Positions 44,591-56,200 of a DNA stretch of 64,000 bases are shown one piece after another. Location of the stretch: assembly GCA_033961575.1 (NCBI GenBank), contig CM066732.1, positions 80,866,687-80,930,686 of the forward strand, written 5' to 3'. How positions within the stretch are numbered: the first letter of the stretch is position 1; the number at the start of each line of letters is the position of its first letter. A model generated the notes under the pieces. It was not told the DNA's origin. It was given only the letters and a program-made list of their open reading frames with translations, and did no database searches. Source of the DNA: Aselliscus stoliczkanus (Eukaryota > Chordata > Mammalia > Chiroptera > Hipposideridae). The position numbers and the translations under genes are program-made.

Positions 44591-45344
44591 TACTATTGAA
44601 TGTTTTCTTACCTTTACAGTTTCTGTCTCACTTCATTGTCCTCTGTGCCCCTATGCAGTTGTCACAACTGGTCAATGATGAGTTTGATAGAAAGATGCTA
44701 ACAGGCTTCTGCAGAGTAAGAGACACAACCTCACTCCGAGCCAGGGAAAACATTTCCTGGAATTCAGAGACCCTTAGCATGAGTACCCATTAGGCTTTCA
44801 AGAAGCTCCCTTTTTCTTTCTCATGGGGGGTTTGGTACCCTCCTGACTCTCCCAGCTGACTGGCTGTAGCCCCTACCAACCAATCAGGAGGTGGAAACTA
44901 GAAACAATTACTGCTTTTCACTAGTTGTTTAGCATAACACTAGGAAGGCTCAATTTCCAAGTCATACTACCACAGGAATAGGTCTGGATATTCTCAGATT
45001 TGTTTGTTTTTTTATATTCCATCCCACTATAATCCTTGGCATTTATTAAATAATCTTAAAATGTAATAATGTGTTTTCCCTATGTGTCATTTCTATATTT
45101 CTATCTTTCCTTGTCTTCTTTCTCTTTTCTTTTTATATTTTTCTCTTTCTCCTTCTCTTTCTTTTTTTTAAATTTAGTGCCTATACAAAAAGTTACTAGG
45201 TGTTTCATATGAACATAAGCACAAAAATCCAGGTTTCTGAAAAATTTCATAAACAGCTTAAGAACTTTTTGCATACAGCAGTGGTAATTGCTTCTTGTTT
45301 ATTCCATGTTTCCTTATCTCATTCCATGTCTGAAATTCAGAATT
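44591..45344. other. Unassigned non-coding DNA
   Basis: No element recognised with confidence. A T/C-rich stretch lies at about 45090-45170. Confidence 0.45.
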
Positions 45345-45565
45345 TGCATTATAGAGCAGAAAAAGTACATGGCAATCTGAATTCAAATCCAGCTTGCTCT
45401 TTAATAGCTCTGAGATCCTGGAGAAGTTACCTGAACTCTCTTGGCCTCAATTTCTTTATCTCTAAAGTTGACATAAAAAACGGCCTCACAGAGTTATTAG
45501 GAGGAAAAATGTAAATACTTTAGCACAAGGATTGTACTCAACAATCATCAGTTTCCTACTTCATG
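45345..45565 (+). mobile_element. MIR SINE
   Basis: 'aattcaaatccagcttgctc' (45380), 'gagaagttacctgaactctc' (45421), 'tcttggcctcaatttcttta' (45439) and 'tttagcacaaggattgtact' (45519) are in MIR order. Close to full length. Confidence 0.75.
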
Positions 45566-45890
45566 TGAATCTATCTCATAATTCAAATAGCAGAGGACTA
45601 AATATTGAATCGTGTCAAAATAGAATCATAATGCATAAACAATTTTTAAGTAGGGTGATTGCTTGAATTGTATAATATATTTATTTAGTCTCTTAATTTA
45701 TAGTATGTATCCCTCTTAAATTCTTAACAGTTTTAAAATAACTCTCAATATGTTCATTCTCATGCTCTATAATATTTATATATATTTTGAAGAGTTTTTT
45801 TCTCTTTTAACAGAAGCCTCTAATGGATTTGAGCTCCAAAAAGTTACTAAAATTGGTCAATTGTAGTGTCAGGTATGGTAGCAAGAATTG
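45566..45890. other. Unassigned AT-rich DNA
   Basis: No element recognised. Confidence 0.45.
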
Positions 45891-45900
45891 CATCTACTTA

Positions 45901-47093
45901 AAAATAAATTATTGAATTTATTGGGGTGACGTTGGATAGAAAATTATATAGGTTTCGAATGTACAATTCTATAATACATCATCTATACATTGCATTGTGT
46001 GTTCACCATTCAGAGTCAGTTCTCCTTCCCTCACCATATACCTATTTGACCCCCTTTATTCCCTTCTGCCTCACGCCTCCCCTCTTACACTCTGGTAACC
46101 AATAAACTGTTGTCTGTGTCTATGAGATTTTGGTTTTTTGTCTTGTTCATTTGTTGTTTTCAGTTTTACATCCCACATATGAGTGAAGTCATATGGTTCT
46201 AGACTTTCTCTGTCTGACGTATTTCGCTTAAAATGATAATCTCATGATCTGTCTATATTGTCACAAAAGGCAGTTTTTCCTCTTATGACAATAGTATTCC
46301 ATTGTGTATATATACCACATCTTCTTTATCTAATCATCTATCAAAGGAAACTTTGATTGTTTCCATGTCTTGGCTACCGTAAATAATGCATAGGAGTACA
46401 TATAGCTTTACAGATAAATGTTTTCATTTTTGGAGGTAGATAACCAGAACAGGGATTGCTAGGTTATATGGTAATTATATTCTTAATTTTGGGGGGAAAC
46501 TCCATACTGTTTTCCATGGTGGCTGCACCAATTTACATTTCTAGTAGCATATGAGACTTCCCTTTTTTCCACAATCTCTCCAACACTTGTTGTCTTGATA
46601 ATAGCCATTCTAACAGGTGTGAGGTGAGATACCTCATTGTGGTTTTAGTTTGCATTTCCCTAATAGGTAGTAAAGTTGAGCATCTTTCATATATATGTGG
46701 CCATTTGTATGTCTTCTTGGGAGAAGTGCCTGTTCAGGTCCTCTGCCCATTTTTTAATTGTGTTGTTTGTTTTTTTGTTGTTGAGTTGTATGAGTTCTTT
46801 ATATATTTTGAATATTAGCCCCTTATCAGAGGTGTTGTTTGCGAATATCTTCTCCCATTTGGTTGGTGGATTCTTTGTTTTGTTGATGGTTTCTTTTACT
46901 GTGCAGAAGCTTTTTAGTTTAATAGAGTTCTATTCATTTATTTTTGCCTTTACTTCCCCTGCCTTTGAGGTCAAATTCATAAAATCCTCTCTGAACCCAA
47001 TGTCCATAAGTTTATTAGCTATGCTTTCTCCTATGATATTTATTGTTTCAGGTCTTATATTGTGATCTTTGATCTATTTTGAGTTAATTTTTA
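45901..47093 (-). mobile_element. 5'-truncated L1, about 1.2 kb (CACCCCAATA family)
   Basis: A 3' L1 piece in reverse: TTTATTGGGGTGACGTTGGA (45918), then the 3' UTR and the C-terminal ORF2 region up to 'ttgatctattttgagttaat' (47068). CATCTACTTA at 45891-45900 and CACCTACTTA at 47094-47103 form a probable target-site duplication with one mismatch. Open frames on the plus strand here are antisense shadows of ORF2. Confidence 0.88.
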
Positions 47094-47103
47094 CACCTAC
47101 TTA

Positions 47104-49934
47104 TGCAATATTCCTCATGCAATCAAAAGGAAAACTTAACCTTTCAAACCACAATACTATGCCAGGTAAAAATAATATTGATGGTGAATATGGATAATTC
47201 ATTCACTTAGAATTTACTTAGGTCATATACCTAATTATCGATAATTGGTAGCTACAGGTAAATTGATCATGAAACATTATAGCCAACGTCAAATGAGTGG
47301 TCTACAGAAAATAATCTTGCAGTCCAAATCTGAATGCTGTCCTACAAGTATAAGCTGAATAGGGGCAACTTGGGAGCAAGTTGGGTTTATTGTATATAGG
47401 TGCAGCCAGATTCTGTCAGATAGGGTAATCGGGTGGAGGGGTTCTGCTTGAATCCATAGTGAGTTTGGACTCAGATTTGTTGTTCAAAATGTACTGTCAC
47501 CTTAATTTGCAAAGTAAGGTAGAAAAGAAGAGTTAGAGGTCCAAAGTAATCCAGAAGTTGTATGCAAAAAGATCCACATGGATGAGAGTCTACTTAAATG
47601 CTTAAGGTGGAATGGAGTCTCATGCAAACCAAACCAACAAAAGAGGTGTAGTGATAAAAGCCTCAATACTGTGAACTGCACTTTCTTGAGCATTGAGAGC
47701 CTATCAAGAAACTTCATTTTGTACCTTATGAAATCAGCTCCAGTACAGGGTTGAAGCCAACTTTGCAGTTCATAATCATCTAGCTCCTCCCCAAGAATCA
47801 CTGTTCGTTTATAAAAGGGAAATTGACGATACCTTTTTTGTATATGTTATTAGCATTATATAAATTGACAGAAGTAAATGTATTTTATTTCTAATTTTAT
47901 CTTCTTTAAGGTGGAATCTTAAGATAAATGTTGGTTTGTTTTCCATTCACAAAAATACCTTTTTTTCTTTATATCTTACAGTGGATTCCTTTTTATAATG
48001 AAATATATGGTGAAGTTTAATAGGATCAACATTTCTCAGCAGTTAATGAATTCATAATGAATATTTGGGAAAAAAAGCTAATAAGGGAAGTGTGTCTGGA
48101 ACTAATTATCTGAGAAAGAAGGATAGACTATGAATGGAGGAGATTGTCAGTAGGGAAATTATAAAAGGGGAAGAGAAGGAGGGAAGGAAAGAAAGAGGAA
48201 AGAAGGCAGAAAGGAATGAAGAAAATGAACATACATATAAAGGCAGAAATATATGTATGATGTTTAGTGGAGAAGTACCTGTTTAAACTACAGCAGAAAT
48301 TTTATTTTAGGATTTGTTTTTTATTCATACATTGGACTGGAGAAAGAGGGAAATTAAGGCTTTTAGACTAACTATCTTCCAAACAAAATACTGGGCAGTC
48401 AATTGAATTTGAATATGAGATAATAGATTTTTTTTTGTATAAGTATAGCTCACACAATACAAGCCGTATATTGGTCATGTAATATACTTAGGCCAAAACA
48501 AAAATTGTTCTTTGTCTGATATTCTAATTTACCTGGGCTTCTGTATTTAATCTGGCAACCATAGAGTTGGGATAAAAGTCTGTTAAAGTCTTTAAAATTA
48601 ATTAAATTATGTTATATAAATATATACATTTCTAATGGAATTACATTATGATATAATTTTGGTCTATTTCAGGTCTTGCATGAATGTCATAAGAATTTTG
48701 CTTTATCATTGATACAAGAATCACTCATTTTCCTTTTATTTCTTTACTTGGAAAAAAGCATAATTTCAAGAAACATTTGCTTTTTGATTACGTATATATT
48801 ATATTAGGATTATGTCATGTAGTAAATCTGTTTTTCTCATAATGGAAATAAAGCTTAACCAAAAAAATCACCTCATGCAAAGCTGTAAGGTGAGGTTGGA
48901 ATTCTGTTCTATCTGTGTTAAGCACTTTGTTGAAAATGAAAAGAGATATTACATGAATAGCACTTTGTCTCAGAAGTGAATTTGGATGGAGCAGGTATAT
49001 AATACTGTTAATCACCTCAATAGTGTTATAGTACAGGCTTTCAAAGTCAACTTTCTTGATTTAAGTAATATCATTTAAAAGGCTACTTGACTATCCACTG
49101 GGTGTTACCAAACAATGTTTTGATTAGAGAAATTGGAGAAATAATTCACAGGACTTTCACAGGTGCCTGTTTACTTTCCAAGTGAGGATCAGTGCTTCCT
49201 ATTTTCATGTGGTCTCTGACCTGGAGAAGATTAAACAAAATTTTCATAATTCCAGCAAGAAGTTTGGCATTTGCATGTTTCTGATTATTCTGTAATAGAG
49301 AGATCGTCTACTCATATGTTGTATTCTTCTGGAAAGAATCAGAGTACTGCAGCCCCTAAATGATATGATTATGCAATGCTAGTAAAGTTCCCTTCAGCAG
49401 CAAAATAGCCACCCCATCCCCCACCACCTATTCTGAAATTGTGAAATCAGTTCCGAAGACAGAGAGCAAAGGCATGCATTGTCTCTAGATGTCTAATGTT
49501 AAGTATACCCAAATAACCGTTGTGGGGAGAAAGATAGTCTTTCACCTTTTCACCATTAACACAGTGGTCTAGCATATTACTTTACTTATAAAAGTAAACC
49601 AGAAGTGTCTATGAAAGGAAGAAAGGAGAGCACCCCAACAAAGGCCTTGGAGCTCCTGTGCAGAGAGGGGAGGAAAGGAAAGGGCCGAACAGACTAGAAT
49701 ATTGGAATGGGGAAGGGGCACATGGAATCGGCATAAACCACTGCAGAAGATTTGCATTAGCTGGGCCTCCACAAACATCAGAACTTAGTCATGTCTCACT
49801 ACTCTCTCCAACTCCATCTAACCTGTCATCTTTCCCAGACATTTTTGTCCTTGATCTTCATCTCATCTCTACGTCTGTCATATTTACAATAGATGGAAAG
49901 TAAGCAAATAACCATGCTAAAATAATTCCTTATT
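47104..49934. other. Unassigned low-repeat stretch of 2.8 kb
   Basis: I recognise no transposon in this interval apart from a purine-rich GGAA tract at about 48170-48235. The short open frames (up to 99 codons at 47502-47801 minus) show no domain. It may hold conserved non-coding DNA, which only an alignment could show. Confidence 0.45.
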
Positions 49935-50020
49935 GTTATCATTGAGATCACAGAACTAGTAAATCAGAGTTGAAATTTAAATCCAGGTTTGTCTGGTGCA
50001 AAGAAAGCACACTATTATAC
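49935..50020 (-). mobile_element. MIR fragment
   Basis: 'gatcacagaactagtaaatc' (49946), then 'taaatccaggtttgtctggt' (49978), correspond to the complement of the MIR head. Confidence 0.55.
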
Positions 50021-50099
50021 CTTGCTGGAGAGAAGGAAGATAAGAAATGAGAAAATAGTGTGGAAGGAAGGAATTCTGATACAGAATATGTCTAGTACA

Positions 50100-50150
50100 T
50101 TCATTGAAATTAACTCATTCAATTTATATTTATTGAGCATCTAGCCATCT
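50100..50150 (-). mobile_element. L2 3' terminal fragment
   Basis: 'actcattcaatttatattta' followed by TTGAGCATCTAG is the complement of the L2 3' end. Only about 50 bp. Confidence 0.5.
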
Positions 50151-51117
50151 TCAATTTATATTCAGATTAGGCTAAATTCCTGAGAAAATTTGTACCCATA
50201 AATTATAATGGGATAATACTTCTCAAGTTATTGAGATATAATTCACTTACTGTAATTCTGCCACTTAAAGTATACAATTCAGTGGATCTTAGTACACACA
50301 GATATGTGTAACCATCACCCCAGTCAATTGTAGAACATTTTCATCACCTCAAAATGAAACTCTATACCCTTCAGCTATTACCTGCCCCCCCCACCCACCC
50401 ACCAGCACATCCCCTCCTCATTCTACCCCTGCCCCAGCCCTAAGCTACTACGAATCTACTTTCTGACTCTATAGATCTCCTTATTTTGGATTTTCATATT
50501 ATATAATAATTATATATAATGTGTTTTATTACTGGAATCTTTTATTTGGGGTAATGTTTTCAAGGTTTATCCTAGTTGTCATGTGTATCAGTACCTCATT
50601 TCTTTTTATGACTAAAAATATTCCATTTTGTGGATATACCACAATTTGCTTATACATTCATCTTTTGGACATTTGAGTTGTTTTTACCTTTTGGCTATTA
50701 TGAATAATGCTACTATAAATATTCATAAATAAGTTTTATTGTAGATATATGTTCCCATTTCTCTTGGCTGTATATCTAGGAGTGGAACTGCTGGATCATA
50801 TGGTAACTTTGTTTAATTGCTTGAGGAACTGACATACTGTTATCCAAAGTACCTGCACCATTTTATATTCCTACCAGCAGAATATGAGGGCTTCGTTTTC
50901 TCTATATTGTCATCAGCACTAGTTATTATTTACTAATTGTCCTGGTGGGTGTGAAGTGGTTTATCGTTGTGGTTTTGATTTGCATTCCCTTTCTTGCTTA
51001 TGATGTTGAGCATCTTTCATGTGCTTATTGGCCATTTTTATATCTTCCTTGGAGAAGTGTCTATTGAGATCTTTTGCTGATTTTTTAGTTGGGCTTTTTT
51101 ATATTGAATTGTAAGTG

Positions 51118-51234
51118 GGTTTTTTTTTTGTTTTTTTTTTTGAGGGCAGTGTCACTGGCCCTCATATGTGGGACCGAACCAGGGCCGCTGGCTTCCCAGG
51201 CCAGCGCTTAACTTCTGCACCACTCCGCTGGCCC
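51118..51234 (-). mobile_element. Short type A SINE nested in L1M
   Basis: About 117 bp in reverse: poly(T) (51119-51142), CAGTGTCACTGGCCCTCATA (51147), the B-box complement GGGACCGAACC (51170) and head complement ending CCGCTGGCCC. The target-site duplication GTAAGTG is at 51111-51117 and 51235-51241. It lacks the long body and the AATAAA tail. Confidence 0.88.
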
Positions 51235-51568
51235 GTAAGTGTTCTTTATATATTTTAGATACAAGTCCCTTATCAAATATATGTTTTGAAAATATTTTCC
51301 CCGTTCTATGGTATGTCGTTTCACATTCTTGATAGTATCATTTAAAACACAAAAGTTTTTAATTTTGATGAAGTTCAATTTATCCTTTTTTAATCCTTTT
51401 TTGCTCATGCTTTTGGTGTCATATCTGAGAATACTTTGCCACTTCAAGTTATTAAAAATTTACTCCTTCATTTTCTTTTACACGTTTTAAAATTTTTGCT
51501 CTTATATTTATGTTTTCATTCATTTTGAGTTAATTTTTTAAATGATGTGAGGTAAGGATCCAACTTTA

Positions 51569-51573
<5 letters not shown>

Positions 51574-51611
<38 letters not shown>
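51574..51611. repeat. (AT)n microsatellite
   Basis: About 19 AT units inside the L1M remnant. Confidence 0.95.
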
Positions 51612-51613
<2 letters not shown>

Positions 51614-51695
51614 CTCTCAGCACCATTTGTTGAGGAAAAAACTCTTCTTGACCCATTGAGTGGTCTTGATACCTTTGTCAAAAATTAGCTGACAA

Positions 51696-52035
51696 ACAAC
51701 AGCTCCACCTGGAGCTGGGCTATGCGAGCCCCGGTGATGGTGTGGGCTGCAGCCCCTGCTGCTGTGGGCTGCCATAGGCTACAGTGAGTGGCCCGCAGCC
51801 AGCGTGAGCGGCTGGCAGCCAAGTGTGAGCTGCCAATAGCCGCGGTGAGCAACATCCAGAGGCCAGCGACCGATCTGCCTCATCCGGGAGGAGCGCAATG
51901 ACGATACCAACAGTGAGGCGACGTCCTCCGCAACTAGACTGAGGAGCAGAGGGACAGCAACTTGTCTGTTCCCCTTCCCCGATTCCCCAACGCTGTTCCC
52001 CTCCGCCAATTCCCCAATAAAATCTTTAAAAAAAA
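51696..52035 (+). mobile_element. 5'-truncated long type A SINE nested in L1M
   Basis: About 340 bp beginning inside the body (ACAGCTCCACCTGGAGCTGG at 51700), without tRNA-like head, and ending CCCCAATAAAATCTTT plus poly(A). The 15-base target-site duplication AAAATTAGCTGACAA is exact, at 51681-51695 and 52036-52050. Lacking the A and B boxes, this copy cannot be transcribed from its own promoter. Confidence 0.9.
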
Positions 52036-52399
52036 AAAATTAGCTGACAATAGATGTAGGAGTTTATTTCTAAACTCTCAGTTCTATTCCATTGGTTTAT
52101 ATATCTGTCCTTGTGCTAGCATCACACTGTGTTAATTACAAGTGTTTTCTAGTGAGTTTTGAAATTGGGAAGTGTGCATCCATATATTTACTTTTCTTCC
52201 CCCTAGATTGTTTATTGGCTAGTCTGGATCTCTTACAATTCCATATGAATTTTAGAATCGCTTTGCCAATTTCTACAAAGAAGTCATCTGGGATTTTGAT
52301 AGGGATTGTATTGAATCTATAGATCAATTTGGGAAATAACACCATCTTAACAATATTAATTCTTCTGATCCATAAGTTATGTTTTAACAACTTTGTTAA

Positions 52400-54261
52400 C
52401 TATATTTCTTTAGTAGAATTTTTTCTAAATGCTATTGCAAATTTGCCTGCCATGAGATCTTATAAAAGTGCAGCAATATTTCCTTTCAATGATACACTTT
52501 CTCACTTCACTGCTGACTTTATAATGAAATTGATTTATAAACTTCCATAGTTTGGGATGTAAAGAAAACATCTTCTGAGCAGAGTATTATTTATAAAAAT
52601 CCACCACCAGCCCTTTTACCCAGTAAATTCTGTGTGCTAAAGGTGTTTTTTTGTGTTATATCATTAGCTATTCATCTGTACAAACAACCAAAGATAAAAA
52701 GTGTCCACCTGCTGTCTAACATTGTTTCTTCATTTAAGTACTTTCTTGCACATATATGTAAGAGTCATATATATATAAGCTTCCATAGAGATTAGGTGGG
52801 GTTTTATTTGAAAACCATTGTTCAGTTGATGTTTTATAAAATTTACTATTATGAGTATTCTACAGCTTTTGTACATTCCTAAACTCCACAATGCTCTGTT
52901 ATCCGTATGTGAATTTCTCATGTGTTCACTTTTGTATTGTGCTAGATTTAATACTTTGGTGCCATATGCCAGTATCTGCAGAAATAAAGCTTGAAATTAT
53001 GGCTTTCAAGATTCCATTGTTCATCCCTGAATTTAATATGCAGCTGTGTTTCTCACTTGAATTGTAACTCTGAAAGCATTGTAGCATGCTCACTTTTTTC
53101 ATCAACCTGACACATAAGTGTGAAATTATATGTACTACTTTTGAACCTTCCATAGATGGTTTGAAACATACCAGAGAGATCAGAAGGAAAAATCATGATG
53201 GTTTTACACATTGTCCAAGATTGTATTGCAGCTAATGGCACTGGCAAAGTTGGTGGTCTGATAATTAAGTAAGAATCAATCCACAGCTTATGTGTTTGCA
53301 TACAGTAGTTCTCAATAAGAAATCCTAAGTGGTCACTTGAACTCACATGGCAGAAAGCCAAATTCTTCTCTAAAATGTGCACAAGCAATTCTTGCTGCCT
53401 TCAGCAAGCATAAATCTTATACTGAGTGGAGCATTTTCCCTTTCCCTCTCTGAGGAGATGCTACAAACAATGATTTTTCAACACCCTATAATACATTCAT
53501 AGAATAGAAAGGATAGATGTAAATAACGATGAAGGCCAATTCTTGTGTCACATAAAATGAATGTGAAAAAGAAACCAGATGATATGACTGATGTATCTCT
53601 TTTTTATGCAAGCTTATGTTTAAATAATTACATCTCAGTTGCTTAAAATGTTTTCTTTGACTCTGACTTGAAAAGCAGCTCCAAATTCTTTCATTTAATT
53701 TTAGCCTTAAACAACTGTGTTGTTGTTGATAAAACATCAACTTAAACTGTGGGTTTCCTACTACATTATCTAAGTAAATACAAGTTACAAAAGCCACTTA
53801 CGTACAGGGAGTGGATAAACTCAGGCAAGTTTTGATCTAATCTACAGTTCTTTGCTCTTTTTACATGTCTGTGACAAAGATCAATTTAACTTCTTGGGTT
53901 ACTTCTTTCAACTCTTCTAGATACCCTTAAGTAACTACTGCAGTGTGATAAACAATTTAGTATAACCCTTTCAGACACTGGTCCTGCACTTTTCATTGTA
54001 TATGATGATCTTTTAGAGAGTAGTTCAGATTTCAAATCCCAATGCTAAGTCAAACTAGAAAACTTTAATTTTTACTATTGATAATGGAAAACATCAATGA
54101 ATGATTGAAATATATTCAGTAATTAGGGAAAATTTTTTAAACCTCAAATGTTGGAATTTATATTATAGTAAATTTATGTATTGCCTGAAATAAGTAATTG
54201 CACAAAGCATTGAATGATTCTATAACAATATGAACCTTTAGTCCATAACATTAAATCCACT
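52400..54261. other. Unassigned low-repeat stretch of 1.9 kb
   Basis: No transposon recognised. On the plus strand, CTGCAGAAATAAAGCTTG at 52976 resembles an mRNA 3' end with a polyadenylation signal, but no poly(A) follows. On the minus strand, open frames of 111 codons (53053-53388) and 103 codons (53486-53797) have no domain I recognise. Confidence 0.4.
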
Positions 54262-54345
54262 CAATTTTCTGATTTGTTAAATGGGGATGATGATAACGCC
54301 TAAATCACTGTATCATGGTGAGTGGTAGGCGAACTAGTACACAAA
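54262..54345 (+). mobile_element. MIR fragment
   Basis: 'tttctgatttgttaaatggg' (54266) followed by GATGATGATAACGCC is the MIR 'catctgtaaaatggggataa' region. Confidence 0.55.
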
Positions 54346-54881
54346 ATATAGTATTTTTCTTTGGAATATTATATCATGTGCTCTGGACTTCTTATTAGAA
54401 AAAATAACTATCATTTTAGAATATGTTTGGTAGTAAACCCTTAATGTACTGAACAGGCTAATAAATTTTACTACATGTTTTCAATACAAAAGCGATTTTG
54501 AAATTTGTAAGAGAAGCAAATGCTACATTAAAAGTGGATATTTCATCCAATTAGAACTATTGGAAAGATAACATCTGCAATGTTTCAAAAAGATATGCAG
54601 GGGCCAATAAAAAGGAATGTTATCTTCTAGCCAATATGGGCATCTAATATTACATCATGCCATACCTTTGCTGCATAAAATTGTCCTATTTTCAATCTAA
54701 CTCTGATCTTCTCTGATACCTCCCTGCTTCTTGCTTCCACTTTCAGTTTTTAAAATGTTTTAGACAATCACCCTTTATTGAGCTCTACTGTATACCAGAC
54801 ACCATTGAGGAACTCACTTATTTTCTCAGGAAATCAGAAACATTGGGACAAAAAAATCATAATGTGATAAGTGCAAAATCC
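54346..54881. other. Unassigned AT-rich DNA
   Basis: No gene. A weak complement of the MIR/L2 3' end occurs at about 54770-54830 ('ctttattgagctctactgta'). Confidence 0.4.
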
Positions 54882-54898
54882 ATATATATATATATATG

Positions 54899-54941
<43 letters not shown>

Positions 54942-54942
54942 A

Positions 54943-54981
<39 letters not shown>
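54882..54981. repeat. (AT)n(CA)n(TG)n, self-complementary microsatellite
   Basis: AT units (54882-54910), CA units with one interruption (54911-54944), then about 18 GT units (54945-54981). The CA run followed by a TG run is an inverted repeat that can pair with itself. Confidence 0.96.
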
Positions 54982-54982
<1 letters not shown>

Positions 54983-55599
54983 TCCAGTTTAGAGCTCAGT
55001 CAAATCTGAGAAGGACCAAGAAAGTGATTTGGTGCCGTTCAAATAATAAACAACCTCCAACTCAAGTTAAGTCACCAGTCAGGTCCAGGCAGAGAAAGCT
55101 CCACTCTCTCATAGCTTTCTCTTCTGGAACACAGAGCTCCACATTGACCTTGACAGGGAATGGGCCAGGGAGCCCACATTACTTCAGCTCAAAGTCCGTT
55201 GGCCAGAACTAAAGTCTTTCCACACCCTCTCTACACCTCACTCCCCACTCTACTGCAAGACAGATGGGAAATATGCACAAATAGATTTAATGTTTGATAA
55301 ATATTACTGTTTCTACCACAGAATGCTTCAGAAAGGAGATAAATATAAGCTAAGCCTTAATGATTCAGTCAAATTTTGACAAATGGAGTTATGAGTAAAG
55401 GGCTGTATATGTTGGGGAGAGAGAAAACACAAAAGCAAGAAAATCTTATGGTATGTGATACAGAAATATTCTTCATTTTCTCCATGGCTGAGGCTAATGG
55501 TTATTCTATCAACATCTGTTCTCCCTTTTTTTTTTTCTTTTTCTATAGCAAAAGAAACTTTTGCCAAGCATAGGTTAATCTGTGAAGCCTCTTTTGTAT
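54982..55599. other. Mostly unassigned; possible LTR-like complement at 55.06-55.28 kb
   Basis: A segment including 'gttggccagaactaaagtct' (55199) resembles the complement of the dispersed repeat at 11.34 kb, with low confidence. No gene. Confidence 0.35.
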
Positions 55600-55955
55600 T
55601 TAGGTGTCATCATGTTAATAGGTTCTTATCTATGAAATGTGAGAGAAATGATATGTGCAACTTCCAGGATGTGCTCCTAAAAGGAAGGAATATGTCTTTT
55701 TCTTCTCCCTTCTTTTCATCACACTGGCTTACAGACACTTTGGGAATCATTTTGGTCATGTGTATGAGAACAAAGTCTAGCAGTAGTAAGCAAGAAAATG
55801 GAAAGAGCAAGAATCCTTGATACCATCAAACTGTCATACCTTCCTGACTAGTTAGTTACCAAGAGAAAGAGAAATCAACTTCTATTTTGTTTAAGCCATA
55901 TTCTTTTGGAATCACTTTTTACAGCAGCCACACTTGTAACCTAATACAGACTCTT
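55600..55955 (+). mobile_element. Ancient LTR-like dispersed repeat
   Basis: The 3' end has TTGTTTAAGCCATATTCTTTTGG (read in part, 55888), 'acagcagccacacttgtaac' (55921) and CTAATACAG (55942), the usual ending of old LTR-like repeats that carry 'tttaagccactg' and end in 'ctaatacag'. The upstream part is degraded. Confidence 0.45.
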
Positions 55956-55972
55956 CTAAAAAATATCACTTC

Positions 55973-56009
55973 TCTCTCTCGCTCTCTCTCTCCCTCCCTC
56001 CCTCCCTAA
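55973..56009. repeat. (CT)n(CCCT)n tract
   Basis: CT units followed by four CCCT units. Confidence 0.95.
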
Positions 56010-56039
56010 TAATTTAATAGCTATAAAGATTTTTGCAAT

Positions 56040-56200
56040 AAAAAAGGGTAAAGGGGGTCAAATATATGGTGATGGAAAGAGAACTGACTGTTGGTGGTGA
56101 GCACACAATGTAATATATAGATGATATATTAGAGAATTGTAAACTTGAAACCTATGTAATTTCACTAACCATTGTTACTCCAATACAGTTAATTTTAAAA
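56040..56200 (+). mobile_element. L1 3' end fragment (CACCCCAATA family)
   Basis: 'gggtcaaatatatggtgatg' (56056), 'gagaactgactgttggtggt' (56080) and 'aacctatgtaatttcactaa' (56150), then TTACTCCAATACAG. About 160 bp of the 3' UTR, in plus orientation. Confidence 0.8.

Larger units (their letters stand above)
50222..52390 (-). mobile_element. Ancient L1M element, 3' half
   Basis: A decayed L1 in reverse. The 3' UTR complement starts at TTATTGAGATATAATTCACT (50228). ORF2 complements follow: 'ctaggagtggaactgctgga' (50775), 'gtgtgaagtggtttatcgtt' (50949), 'tcagcaccatttgttgagga' (51618) and 'gtctggatctcttacaattc' (52222). On the minus strand at 52136-52390 a short ORF2 piece reads [12 protein letters not shown], an L1 landmark. 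Two SINEs (51118-51234 and 51696-52035) and an AT microsatellite lie within it. Confidence 0.85.

Noticed and set aside
46624..47065. Plus-strand frames of 64 and 129 codons
   Set aside because: They are antisense shadows of the minus-strand L1 ORF2 at 45901-47093.
54871..55212. 113-codon frame with Thr-His and Cys-Val runs
   Set aside because: It is a translation of the (AT)(CA)(TG) microsatellite continuing into unassigned DNA.
55455..55820. 121-codon open frame
   Set aside because: It overlaps an LTR-like repeat and a T-rich tract, and no domain is seen.
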